Positions 55,301 through 64,000 of a stretch of 64,000 bases of DNA are shown piece after piece. How positions within the stretch are numbered: position 1 is the first letter of the stretch; each line of letters begins with the position of its first letter. The stretch is from Haematospirillum jordaniae (GTDB lineage: Bacteria > Pseudomonadota > Alphaproteobacteria > Rhodospirillales > Rhodospirillaceae), in contig NZ_CP014525.1 in the NCBI RefSeq assembly GCF_001611975.1, positions 173,501-237,500 on the forward strand, given 5' to 3'. The position numbers and the translations under genes are program-made. A model generated the notes under the pieces. The model made no database searches, was not told the origin of the DNA, and worked only from the letters and a program-made list of their open reading frames with translations.

Positions 55301-55859
55301 GTATGTAGCGCCCCGCATCCTCCCGCGCTGCCTTGACCCCATTTACGGCGGCCTTGAACTGAAGGGGGTCCTGACATGTTTCAATCAACACCGCATCACA
55401 GCCACCGGCAATCAAGCCACGGGCCTGCACGGTATAGGCTGTTTCCAGACTGTCGTAATCAATATGCCCAAGGCTTGGAAGCTTTGTACCAGGCCCAATA
55501 CCCCCAAGGACAAAGCGGTCGCGCCCGTCACCGGCAAACTGTTCCGCAGCCTCACGAGCTATCTCAACCGCCCTTCTGTTTATTTCTTCTGCCCGGTCCT
55601 GAAGATCAAACTCTGCCAAGGTTACAGGACTGGCACCAAAGGTATTGGACTGCACCATGTCCGCACCGGCAGCAAAGTACCGTTCGTGGATTGAGCGCAC
55701 CACGTCGGGACGCGTCAGGTTCAGAACCTCGGTACAATTCTCCCGGCCATCGTAGTCATCTTCTACAGTCAAGGGCATAGCTTGAACCAAGCTACCCATT
55801 GCCCCGTCACACAGTAGAACGCGCTCTTCAAGGGCATTCAGGAAAGTACTCATTGGCAC
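52332..55859 (-). CDS. metH: Cobalamin-dependent methionine synthase
   Basis: About 1175 residues. Homocysteine-binding module with the zinc Cys in GSCCGS near 300; pterin-binding module (starting SIGERCNANGSKKFRQLQ); cobalamin module with DVHDIGKNLV (the lower His ligand); and AdoMet activation module with RYSFGYPACPNM. All four modules are complete. GTG 55859 has GGAG six bases upstream, better placed than ATG 55853; the frame also opens at TTG 55874. It lies 21 nt downstream of metF. Confidence 0.95.
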   Translation of the reverse strand: MPMSTFLNALEERVLLCDGAMGSLVQAMPLTVEDDYDGRENCTEVLNLTRPDVVRSIHERYFAAGADMVQSNTFGASPVTLAEFDLQDRAEEINRRAVEIAREAAEQFAGDGRDRFVLGGIGPGTKLPSLGHIDYDSLETAYTVQARGLIAGGCDAVLIETCQDPLQFKAAVNGVKAAREDAGRYIPILLQVTVETTGTLLVGTDIGAAATVAHALEVDCLGLNCATGPAEMAEHVRWLSENWPGCISLQPNAGLPELRDGKTFYPLTPPELASWHERFIREDGVNIVGSCCGSTPAHTMAVDTMLRRMGDASLRPAPVRRQFHWVPAVASLYSRVDLRQENAFLSIGERCNANGSKKFRQLQEVEDWDGAVAMGREQVREGSNTLDVCTAFVGRNETADMLAVVSRMRGTVNAPLVIDSTETPVIEAALKLYGGKAVINSINFEDGEGHAADRVRLARRFGASVIALTIDEDGMAKDCAGKVRIARRLYDFACTHHGLPASDLMFDPLTFTICTGNDDDRRLGMETLDAIEEIARVLPECQIILGLSNISFGLKPLARQVLNSVFLHHAVKRGMTGAIVHVSKIMPLHKLAPEEVKCAEDLIFDRRAPGYDPLHAFIALFRDREGVSGPKMVVATTVEERLRQRIIDGDRQGLEVDLEEAMKAHPPLDIINIYLLDGMKEVGELFGAGQMQLPFVLQSAETMKAAVSWLEPFMEKTDGQARGTLVLATVKGDVHDIGKNLVDIILTNNGYRVINLGIKQPVSAIIEAARAHHADAIGMSGLLVKSTVIMKENLEEMARQGLSIPVMLGGAALTRAFVETDCSDAYAANGNNGLVAYARDAFDGLDLMAKVVEGRFAEHVEAARAKRAGRPSRSIHPAAETEKVAVHTMAERPVDWNEVSLRRQELAAMSTLPVPPFWGAALVEQVPIKALVPYLNEVMLYQFQWGFRKQGRDRAEWRAWTRDEVRPILQRMLDICNAETILHPKAAYGYWKAGSEGDTVILFHEDGLREAARFTFPRQRFKGGLCLADFVRELDAGGPCDVVALQVVTMGSHVSDVARHWFSENRYQDYLYLHGLSVEMAEAMAEYVHKRIRAELGFAAEDARDIADLLKQGYRGARYSFGYPACPNMADQEKLLDLLGAGRLGLEMSEGDQLHPEQSTSAIVLHHPQAKYFKV

Positions 55860-55880
55860 ATCATGCTCCGGCAAACAGGA

Positions 55881-56780
55881 TCAGGGGGAAGAAAAAGCAG
55901 GGGGCCGGACACCCAAAGTGTGGCAAATCGCAAAAACAAGATCGGCCCGGTTCAGGGTGTAGAAATGGAAATGACGAACACCGTCACGCTGCAATTCCTC
56001 GCACAGTTCGATCGCTGTTGTTGCGGCAACCAGCTCCCGCGTGCGGGGGTCTTCATCCAGTCCCTCGAACCGATCCCGCAGCCAGGCCGGAATGGATGTG
56101 CCACAGGCACGGGAAAACTTCACCACTTGGGAGAAATTGGTAACCGGGAGAATGCCTGGAACAATAGGGACAGAAATACCGGCTGACCTAGCCCGGTCAA
56201 CAAAACGCCGGTACGTATCAGCATCGAAGAAGTACTGGGTAATGGCCCGGGTTGCACCGGCATCAATCTTGCGGCGCAAATTCTCCAGATCATCACGAGC
56301 TGAACGTGCCGCCGGATGGACTTCGGGATAGGCCGCAACGGAAATTTCAAAGTCCGCAATCCGTCGCAACCCAGCGACCAGATCAACAGCAAAAGGATAC
56401 CCGCCCGGATGAGGCACATACTCCACAGATCCCTCCGGGGGATCCCCACGCAGGGCAACAATATGCCGGATACCGGCATCGCGGTAATCACGGGCAACAG
56501 CATCAATGTCGTCCCGGGTGGCCTGCACGCAGGTCAAGTGTGCCGCAGCCGGAACACCCCACTCTTTCTGAAGGCGGATTACGGTATCGTGTGTGCGTTC
56601 ACGGGTTGATCCCCCAGCCCCATAGGTTACCGAAACAAACAATGGCGCCAAAGGAGCCAGTCGCTTGACGCAAGCCCAAAGGCTCTCCTGCATTTTTTCC
56701 GTTTTTGGCGGAAAAAACTCAAAACTGACCTGAAGCGCACGCTGTACGGAAGCCGTATTCGGATCTGTTGCCGTATGCAT
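55881..56780 (-). CDS. metF: 5,10-methylenetetrahydrofolate reductase
   Basis: 299 residues, a TIM-barrel flavoprotein. It reduces methylene-THF to methyl-THF, the methyl donor for MetH next door. Motifs: SFEFFPPKTEKM, FVSVTYGAGGSTRERTHD, and HIVALRGDPPEG. The start ATG 56780 (MHTATDPNTA) is preferred over the frame's earlier start. Operon with the upstream regulator (22-nt gap). Confidence 0.95.
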   Translation of the reverse strand: MHTATDPNTASVQRALQVSFEFFPPKTEKMQESLWACVKRLAPLAPLFVSVTYGAGGSTRERTHDTVIRLQKEWGVPAAAHLTCVQATRDDIDAVARDYRDAGIRHIVALRGDPPEGSVEYVPHPGGYPFAVDLVAGLRRIADFEISVAAYPEVHPAARSARDDLENLRRKIDAGATRAITQYFFDADTYRRFVDRARSAGISVPIVPGILPVTNFSQVVKFSRACGTSIPAWLRDRFEGLDEDPRTRELVAATTAIELCEELQRDGVRHFHFYTLNRADLVFAICHTLGVRPPAFSSP

Positions 56781-56802
56781 TCCCACTATACCCCACCCTG
56801 TA

Positions 56803-57774
56803 TTACTCAGACAAAGAACAAGCCTCGGCACCTAGTCGTTCTGCCAACCAGATCATAACCGTTAACATTCCGGGTTCTCTTTCCGTCCCGGAAAGAGACA
56901 CAGACCGTACTGGCTCCAACCCTGCAGCGATAAGCCAAGCGTGGATCTCATGATCCGCGAAGCCCAATCTTAGGTGGTTATGATCACAACACAACTTCTC
57001 ATGATCATGGGGGGCAAAATCAACAAGCACCAGACGCCCCCCCGGACGCAGAACACGCGCGGATTCGGCAATAACAGCAGATGGAGAGTCTGCGTAATGG
57101 AGAACCTGATGAACAGTGACCAGATCAGCCGCATCATCAGGAAATGGAAGGGCATACATATCACCCAGACGTACCGTACAGTGGCGCAAGGCCTCATCCG
57201 CCTCCAGAGCACTGCGCGCCAAGGCCAGCATTTCCCGACTAAGGTCAAGACCAACAGCTCTCCGGGCATGGCGACCCAGTAAGCCCAGAATACGGCCAGT
57301 TCCGGTTCCCACATCAATCATGTCGGCAAAGGGCTTCTGCAGAGCTATCTCAAGCAAAGTACGCTCGATCTCGGCTTCATCAACATGCAGGGCACGAATT
57401 GCATTCCATTCCCTAGCATTGGCACTGAAGTACGCTTCTGCAATACGCCGCCGTTCATCACGCAGTTGATCCAAGCGCACACGGTCAGCCATCAGGACGC
57501 TATCCGAGGAAGGCAGTAAAGCAATAATCTGTGCGGCCAACTGCGCACCAACCCCATCTGGAGCCAAACGACAGAAAACACGGCTCCCCTCGCGAAAGCG
57601 TTCCAGAAGACCGCTGTCACATAATATTTTCAAATGACGGGAAATACGGGGCTGACTTTGACCAAGAATCCGGCAGAGATCGGAGACTGTTCGTTCACCA
57701 TAAGTACAGAGCACCAACAGACGAAGCCGGGTTTCCTCTCCCGCAGCCCTTAATCCAGCCAGAACATGCTCCAT
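56803..57774 (-). CDS. ArsR-type regulator fused to SAM-dependent methyltransferase
   Basis: 323 residues. N-terminal ArsR winged helix (about 1-85) with recognition helix in GQSQPRISRHLKIL, and a C-terminal class I methyltransferase fold with motif I ADMIDVGTGTGRILGLL and acidic loop VGLDLS. The methyltransferase domain may sense SAM or SAH rather than act catalytically; that is inference from its place before metF and metH. ATG 57774 follows GGAAG closely. A long dyad lies 29 nt upstream. Confidence 0.88.
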   Translation of the reverse strand: MEHVLAGLRAAGEETRLRLLVLCTYGERTVSDLCRILGQSQPRISRHLKILCDSGLLERFREGSRVFCRLAPDGVGAQLAAQIIALLPSSDSVLMADRVRLDQLRDERRRIAEAYFSANAREWNAIRALHVDEAEIERTLLEIALQKPFADMIDVGTGTGRILGLLGRHARRAVGLDLSREMLALARSALEADEALRHCTVRLGDMYALPFPDDAADLVTVHQVLHYADSPSAVIAESARVLRPGGRLVLVDFAPHDHEKLCCDHNHLRLGFADHEIHAWLIAAGLEPVRSVSLSGTEREPGMLTVMIWLAERLGAEACSLSE

Positions 57775-58127
57775 CTTCCGGTCATCCCGCAGAAACAAAA
57801 CAGGACATAAGGATATATTTATATATGTATGTGTCCAGCCTCTCGTATTTGTCTACAAGGGATTACAGTTGCGTGTGTCCGCACCGGCACGCTGTATTCC
57901 ATATCTGTACAACTGACCCAATGTGGCTGGCTTTTTCGGGGGCCATGTGGTACCGCTGTGCAAGTATAGAGTGCCATTGCGAGGCTGTTCACGGGCACAT
58001 AACGACGGACTTCTATTATACCGTGTCGGGGTATAGCCAGCCTACGGCCTCGCATCCAACAAACAAGTAGAGTTAAAGGCCTAGATTCGGCAATGTTGCA
58101 CAGAGAGAATAAACCGGGGATGCATTG
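57775..58127. promoter_or_regulatory. 353-nt divergent control region, met operon / mlaA
   Basis: No gene is supported. The main feature is the dyad at 57803-57836 close to the regulator gene. Plus-strand promoter elements for mlaA are not clear. The long antisense frame 57819-58946 is a shadow of mlaA. Confidence 0.5.
57803..57836. promoter_or_regulatory. 34-bp dyad, candidate ArsR-type operator
   Basis: Near-perfect dyad symmetry: outer arms GGACA / TGTCC and inner arms ATATAT / ATATAT around a central TT, with the intervening part partly matching. It ends 29 nt before the ATG of the ArsR-methyltransferase gene, a position suited to autoregulation of the whole met operon. Confidence 0.5.
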
Positions 58128-58907
58128 ATGAGAACTGAGCTTTTCCCACGCATGAGGATATTTCTCGCCATTGCCTCCGTTGCTTTCATGTCGGCCTGCG
58201 CAACGCATTCCGATGAAGATGCCAACGATCCGATTGAGCCTGTCAACAGGGCTGTACACGGTTTCAACAAGGCCGTTGATACCGTCGTGATACGGCCTGT
58301 TGCCTGGACCTACCGCGAAGTTATACCCGACCCGGTACAGGAAAGAATCGGCAACGGACTGCGCAACCTGAAAAGCCCGGTGATTCTGGCCAATGATCTG
58401 ATGCAGGGAGAGTTTGACAACGCATGGGTAACGTTTATGCGCCTGCTGATCAACTCCACATGGGGTCTGGCAGGCCTGCACGATGTCGCCGGCGAAATGG
58501 GCTTCACCTATCATAATGAGGATTTTGGCCAAACCTTGGCCGTTGCGGGTGTGGAAGAAGGTCCTTATCTGGTTCTGCCCATTCTTGGCCCTTCCAATCC
58601 ACGTGATACGGTTGGCCTTGTTGTTGACTGGATCTTGGATCCCTTCCGGCTCTATACGACAGCCAAAAACGTGGAAGAAGCCAACTACGTCAGAACCGGC
58701 TTGCAGCTGATCGACACGCGCGCTGGACTGATCGACGTCTTGGATGATGTGGAAAAGACGTCTCTGGATACGTACGTGTCCTACAGGACACTGTATCGCC
58801 AAAGACGTGCAGCAGAAATCAAGAACCAGACGCTTGGTCATGAAGTGGACGGGGAGGCATTTGACTTCAATGATACACCAGAGCAGAACACCCCCGCACC
58901 CAAGTAA
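58128..58907 (+). CDS. mlaA: MlaA (VacJ) outer-membrane lipoprotein
   Basis: 259 residues with a lipobox MSAC at 21-24 (lipidated Cys24). The MlaA core is intact: DPIEPVNRAVHGFNKAVDT, RIGNGLRNLKSPVILANDLMQG, and the C-terminal GPSNPRDTVGLVVDW. MlaA removes misplaced phospholipids from the outer leaflet and hands them to MlaC. mlaC follows by 37 nt; mlaFEDB are not in the window. Confidence 0.92.
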   Translation: MRTELFPRMRIFLAIASVAFMSACATHSDEDANDPIEPVNRAVHGFNKAVDTVVIRPVAWTYREVIPDPVQERIGNGLRNLKSPVILANDLMQGEFDNAWVTFMRLLINSTWGLAGLHDVAGEMGFTYHNEDFGQTLAVAGVEEGPYLVLPILGPSNPRDTVGLVVDWILDPFRLYTTAKNVEEANYVRTGLQLIDTRAGLIDVLDDVEKTSLDTYVSYRTLYRQRRAAEIKNQTLGHEVDGEAFDFNDTPEQNTPAPK

Positions 58908-58944
58908 AATTGATACGTAGAACTCACAGAGCAACACAGAACAC

Positions 58945-59580
58945 ATGACACCAAGAATACCCTTTACTATCTCCGTCTTTGGCCTTTTCCTTGCGATCGG
59001 CCTCCTATTCTCACAGGCTCAGGCTGCCCCGGACCTCGAAGGCGCTAAGAAAGTCGTACAGAAAATTGCCGACACCGGAATCAGCGAAGTTATAGGGGCT
59101 GACGTCTCCTATGACGAAAAAATAGAACGGTTCCGGAAATTATTCGACACATGGTTTGATATGCCGGCAGTATCCCGTTTCGTTCTGGGACGTTTCTGGC
59201 GCACAGCCCCTGAAGAAGAACAAAAACGCTTCATCGAGCAATTCAGGGAACTAAACATCTATACGTGGGCGCAACGCTTCAACGAATACAATGGCCAGAA
59301 ACTGGTTGTTACCACGGCTACGGCCGATGGGGACGGCGGGGCTTTTGTTGAAAGCCAGATCGAAAGAGAGGCTGCAAAGCCCATGGTCGTTCTGTGGCGC
59401 CTTCGTCTGCGCGGATCAGAATGGAAAGTAGTTGATCTCAGCATCGAAGGTGTTTCCATGGCCATCACGTTCCGGTCTGAATACGCAGCCAAGCTTTCGG
59501 AACCCGGGGCAAGCGTAGCATCCCTGAATGCACTGATTGCTGCACAGAGCCGCCAACTCTCAAGTCAAACACGTCGCTAG
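58945..59580 (+). CDS. mlaC: MlaC/Ttg2D-family periplasmic lipid-binding protein
   Basis: 211 residues with a signal peptide cleaved after AQA (about residue 27). The mature part has the NTF2-like MlaC pattern with MPAVSRFVLGRFWRTAPEEEQ and a later KVVDLSIEGVSMAITFRSEY. It shuttles phospholipids between MlaA and the inner-membrane MlaFEDB complex. Confidence 0.9.
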   Translation: MTPRIPFTISVFGLFLAIGLLFSQAQAAPDLEGAKKVVQKIADTGISEVIGADVSYDEKIERFRKLFDTWFDMPAVSRFVLGRFWRTAPEEEQKRFIEQFRELNIYTWAQRFNEYNGQKLVVTTATADGDGGAFVESQIEREAAKPMVVLWRLRLRGSEWKVVDLSIEGVSMAITFRSEYAAKLSEPGASVASLNALIAAQSRQLSSQTRR

Positions 59581-59586
59581 AATTAC

Positions 59587-59626
59587 AAGGATCTTTGTGG
59601 AGACACCCTACTTCATAAAGATCCTT
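59587..59626 (+). terminator. Hairpin after mlaC
   Basis: Arms AAGGATCTTT (59587-59596) and AAAGATCCTT (59617-59626), a perfect 10-bp stem with a 20-base loop, start six bases after the mlaC stop; tail AATAGCATTTCC. Confidence 0.6.
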
Positions 59627-59849
59627 AATAGCATTTCCCCAATACACCTATCGGGGATAAAAGAAGGTAGCGCGAGCTCTTCTAAAAGAAGTCATATACA
59701 ACCAATAAAAATAATAACATAGATTATGCACCATAATTAATAAAGTAATTACAAAAATACATCGACTCCACTTTTTGCTTATGTTTATCCATGACAGACA
59801 TACATATTTATTCATTTTTTGCTGATGCCGTATTGTATATGCATTTCAC

Positions 59850-60066
59850 ATGACTTTAGAGCCAAAAAGCTACCCCAAAAGAGCTGGAGGATGCCGCTTC
59901 TGGATTGACCAAAATACTTATTACAATATTGGGGGCTGTCGGAATTTATTTGCAGGTGCCGCTCCCCCCTCCACAGGAGGCGTGGGGTGCATACGAGCAC
60001 GTCTACATGAATCTTTCTCTTGTTATGTGGGTCCCTAGGTCTTCCTTTACTTTGGTATCTCAATAA
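59850..60066 (+). pseudogene. Possible frameshifted membrane-protein fragment
   Basis: ATG 59850 opens MTLEPKSYPK, then a +1 shift in the CCCCAAAA run joins a second frame reading ELEDAASGLTKILITILGAV and on to a stop at 60064. The hydrophobic LTKILITILGAVGIYLQ part could be a membrane span. No family is recognised. The split reading is an inference from codon pattern alone. Confidence 0.25.
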
Positions 60067-60110
60067 AATCCAAAGAATAGAGGACCGCCGATGAGGCGAA
60101 GCTGAAGCTG

Positions 60111-60395
60111 ATGGAACTTCAGCTGAGTGGTCAGCTTGAAGAGATCACACAACAGCAATCTGTGAATCGTGCTGAGGCTGGATCTAGTAGTTTGTTTGTA
60201 TCGGGTTGGCGCCCTGCGATTGGCTGGATTCTAGCGGCCTCGATTGCCTATCAATACTTGGTGCGTCCGTTTTTGATTGGCTTCAACGTGTCGCCCAATC
60301 TTCCTGGTCTTGACGAGATGTTGTGGGAGTTGATGTTCGGGATGGTTGGCGTCAGCAGTCTTCACACATTTGAGAGAATGAACATGCCGAAATAG
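60111..60395 (+). pseudogene. Truncated 3TM (GTA-type) holin
   Basis: 94 residues. SLFVSGWRPAIGWILAAS, then YLVRPFL and LHTFERMN, match the C-terminal two-thirds of the 3TM phage/gene-transfer-agent holin family. The family's N-terminal 35-45 residues are absent: the same frame runs back only ten codons to a TAG at 60078-60080. A phage relic is the likeliest reading. Immediately followed by a terminator. Confidence 0.7.
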
Positions 60396-60420
60396 GGTTT
60401 TCTGGGTGCGGTATTTTGTG

Positions 60421-60451
60421 GCTGCATGGAGTATTTCGTGCAGCTTTTTTT
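60421..60451 (+). terminator. Terminator of the holin remnant
   Basis: GCTGCA (60421-60426) and TGCAGC (60439-60444) form a stem followed directly by seven T. It is oriented with the holin fragment and points at the rrn terminator. Confidence 0.7.
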
Positions 60452-60462
60452 GTTCTGAATAC

Positions 60463-60494
60463 AGAAAGGCCGTCTCGTATGAGACGGCCTTTCT
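60463..60494 (-). terminator. rrn operon terminator
   Basis: A perfect 14-bp palindromic stem (AGAAAGGCCGTCTC / GAGACGGCCTTTCT) with a 4-base loop lies 54 nt downstream of 5S on the minus strand. Confidence 0.85.
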
Positions 60495-60547
60495 CGTTTG
60501 CATGTAGAGAAGCAAGCGTTTATTTTTTTGATTTGAGAGATGAGAAG

Positions 60548-60664
60548 ACCTGGCGGCGTCCTACTCTCCCGTGCCTTGAGGCAAAGTACCATTGGCGCAG
60601 CTGTTTTTCACGGCCGAGTTCGGGAAGGGATCGGGTGTTTTTCCAGCGCCATGACCACCAGGTC
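60548..60664 (-). rRNA. rrf: 5S ribosomal RNA
   Basis: About 117 nt. Both ends pair (GACCTGG / CCAGGTC), and the loop C region CCCGATCCCTTCCCGAACTCGG is present up to small variation. Lies after 23S and before the rrn terminator; no tRNA-fMet follows it. Confidence 0.93.
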
Positions 60665-60745
60665 ATCACATCTCACAAATCTGGACTAGTTTTATGTATG
60701 AACGGTGTGTTTCGTGCATTTGAGTGGTTTTACCACTGCGCACGG

Positions 60746-63498
<2,753 letters not shown>

Positions 63499-63730
63499 GC
63501 CCATGCGCAGGGAAAAAACCACTGCACACGGAACACAGCATTCATACATTATGCGTTGAACATGCAGTCCTTCATGGCATCGCCATCCGGGCTTCCGGAC
63601 GGCACGTGCCGGTCTGCAATCCAACGCGGTCACTAGACCCTTTAATTGCTTGCTTCTTTACAATGAATAACAACGAGACGGTATCGGGGCATGGCCCCGA
63701 ACGGATTTCCCTGCAGTCAGTGCGGCGCGG

Positions 63731-63806
63731 TGGTGGAGGCTATCGGGATCGAACCGATGACCTATAGCTTGCAAAGCTATCGCTCTCCCAGCTGAGCTAA
63801 GCCCCC
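63731..63806 (-). tRNA. tRNA-Ala (TGC anticodon)
   Basis: Acceptor GGGGGCT pairs with AGCCTCC (one G-T), anticodon loop TTTGCAA, and encoded CCA. Located in the 16S-23S spacer. Confidence 0.97.
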
Positions 63807-63833
63807 TGGGCCGCGGGTGTGCCTGGGCATCGG

Positions 63834-63910
63834 TGGTGGGCCTGGCTGGACTCGAACCAGCGACCTTACGCTTATCAGGCGTACGCTCTAACCACCTGAG
63901 CTACAGGCCC
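63834..63910 (-). tRNA. tRNA-Ile (GAT anticodon)
   Basis: Acceptor GGGCCTG pairs with CAGGCCC, anticodon loop CTGATAA, and encoded CCA. Located in the 16S-23S spacer next to tRNA-Ala; the 16S gene would lie past position 64000. Confidence 0.97.
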
Positions 63911-64000
63911 GAGCCTGTGCACCGGCGTGTACCATGTATGGTACGGTCTGACTGCGGAAGGGATACGAGGACGACCGTATCGGGTGCACCTTTCGGTGCG

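Larger units (their letters stand above)
59581..60110. other. AT-rich region with decayed phage-like sequence
   Basis: Over 500 nt with lower GC than flanks. It contains the hairpin at 59587-59626 and an open stretch 59860-60066 that lacks a normal start. No intact gene can be supported. Confidence 0.55.

Noticed and set aside
57819..58946. A 375-codon minus-strand frame opposite mlaA
   Set aside because: It is wholly antisense to a clear MlaA lipoprotein, has no family features and no ribosome-binding site.

Overview
The window is a chromosomal segment of an alphaproteobacterium, most likely a Rhodospirillales/spirillum-type organism. The main clues are the order secY-adk-rpsM-rpsK-rpoA without infA or rpmJ, two near-identical tuf genes placed in the str operon and next to tRNA-Trp-secE-nusG, an rRNA operon ordered 16S-tRNA-Ile-tRNA-Ala-23S-5S, an ArsR-methyltransferase/metF/metH operon, a CheZ-like gene and a DUF1127 gene. 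The genus is an inference; no marker here fixes it, and the 16S gene lies beyond the right edge.

Layout. (1) 52-18128, minus strand: one continuous run of the str, S10, spc and alpha operons, read rpsL, rpsG, fusA, tuf, rpsJ, rplC-D-W-B, rpsS, rplV, rpsC, rplP, rpmC, rpsQ, rplN-X-E, rpsN, rpsH, rplF-R, rpsE, rpmD, rplO, secY, adk, rpsM, rpsK, rpoA. (2) 18395-32628, minus: tRNA-Tyr, tRNA-Gly, second tuf, tRNA-Trp, secE, nusG, rplK-A, an L10 leader, rplJ-L, rpoB, rpoC, ended by a strong hairpin; a good promoter for the str operon follows at once. (3) 32761-35263, plus: rlmB, tRNA-Thr and three small unknown genes. (4) 35267-37767, minus: a terminal-oxidase-like module (a 50-aa membrane protein, a divergent heme-copper oxidase subunit I, and heme o synthase). 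(5) 38023-40894: DUF2189 membrane protein, TusA and rhodanese sulfur-transfer proteins, a universal stress protein and a MarR regulator. (6) 41705-45000, plus: class I ribonucleotide reductase nrdAB preceded by a candidate pair of NrdR boxes, then a YaiI-family gene. (7) 45363-52276: CheZ-like protein, aminopeptidase P, DUF1127, PrmA, Dabb protein and a UvrD/PcrA helicase. (8) 52332-57774, minus: ArsR-methyltransferase, metF and cobalamin-dependent metH, with a long dyad just upstream. (9) 58128-59580, plus: mlaA and mlaC. (10) 59581-60540: AT-rich ground with decayed phage-like fragments, including a truncated 3TM holin. (11) 60464-63910, minus: rrn operon (terminator, 5S, 23S, tRNA-Ala, tRNA-Ile).

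Taken together, the left half is the translation/transcription core, with SecY/SecE for secretion and PrmA and RlmB as ribosome modifiers. The right half holds accessory housekeeping functions: dNTP supply, methionine synthesis, sulfur transfer and outer-membrane lipid upkeep. I found no CRISPR array, transposase or intact prophage. The less ordinary content is the oxidase module, the small genes at 33.9-35.3 kb, the regulatory sites at nrdAB and metFH, and the phage debris beside the rRNA operon.
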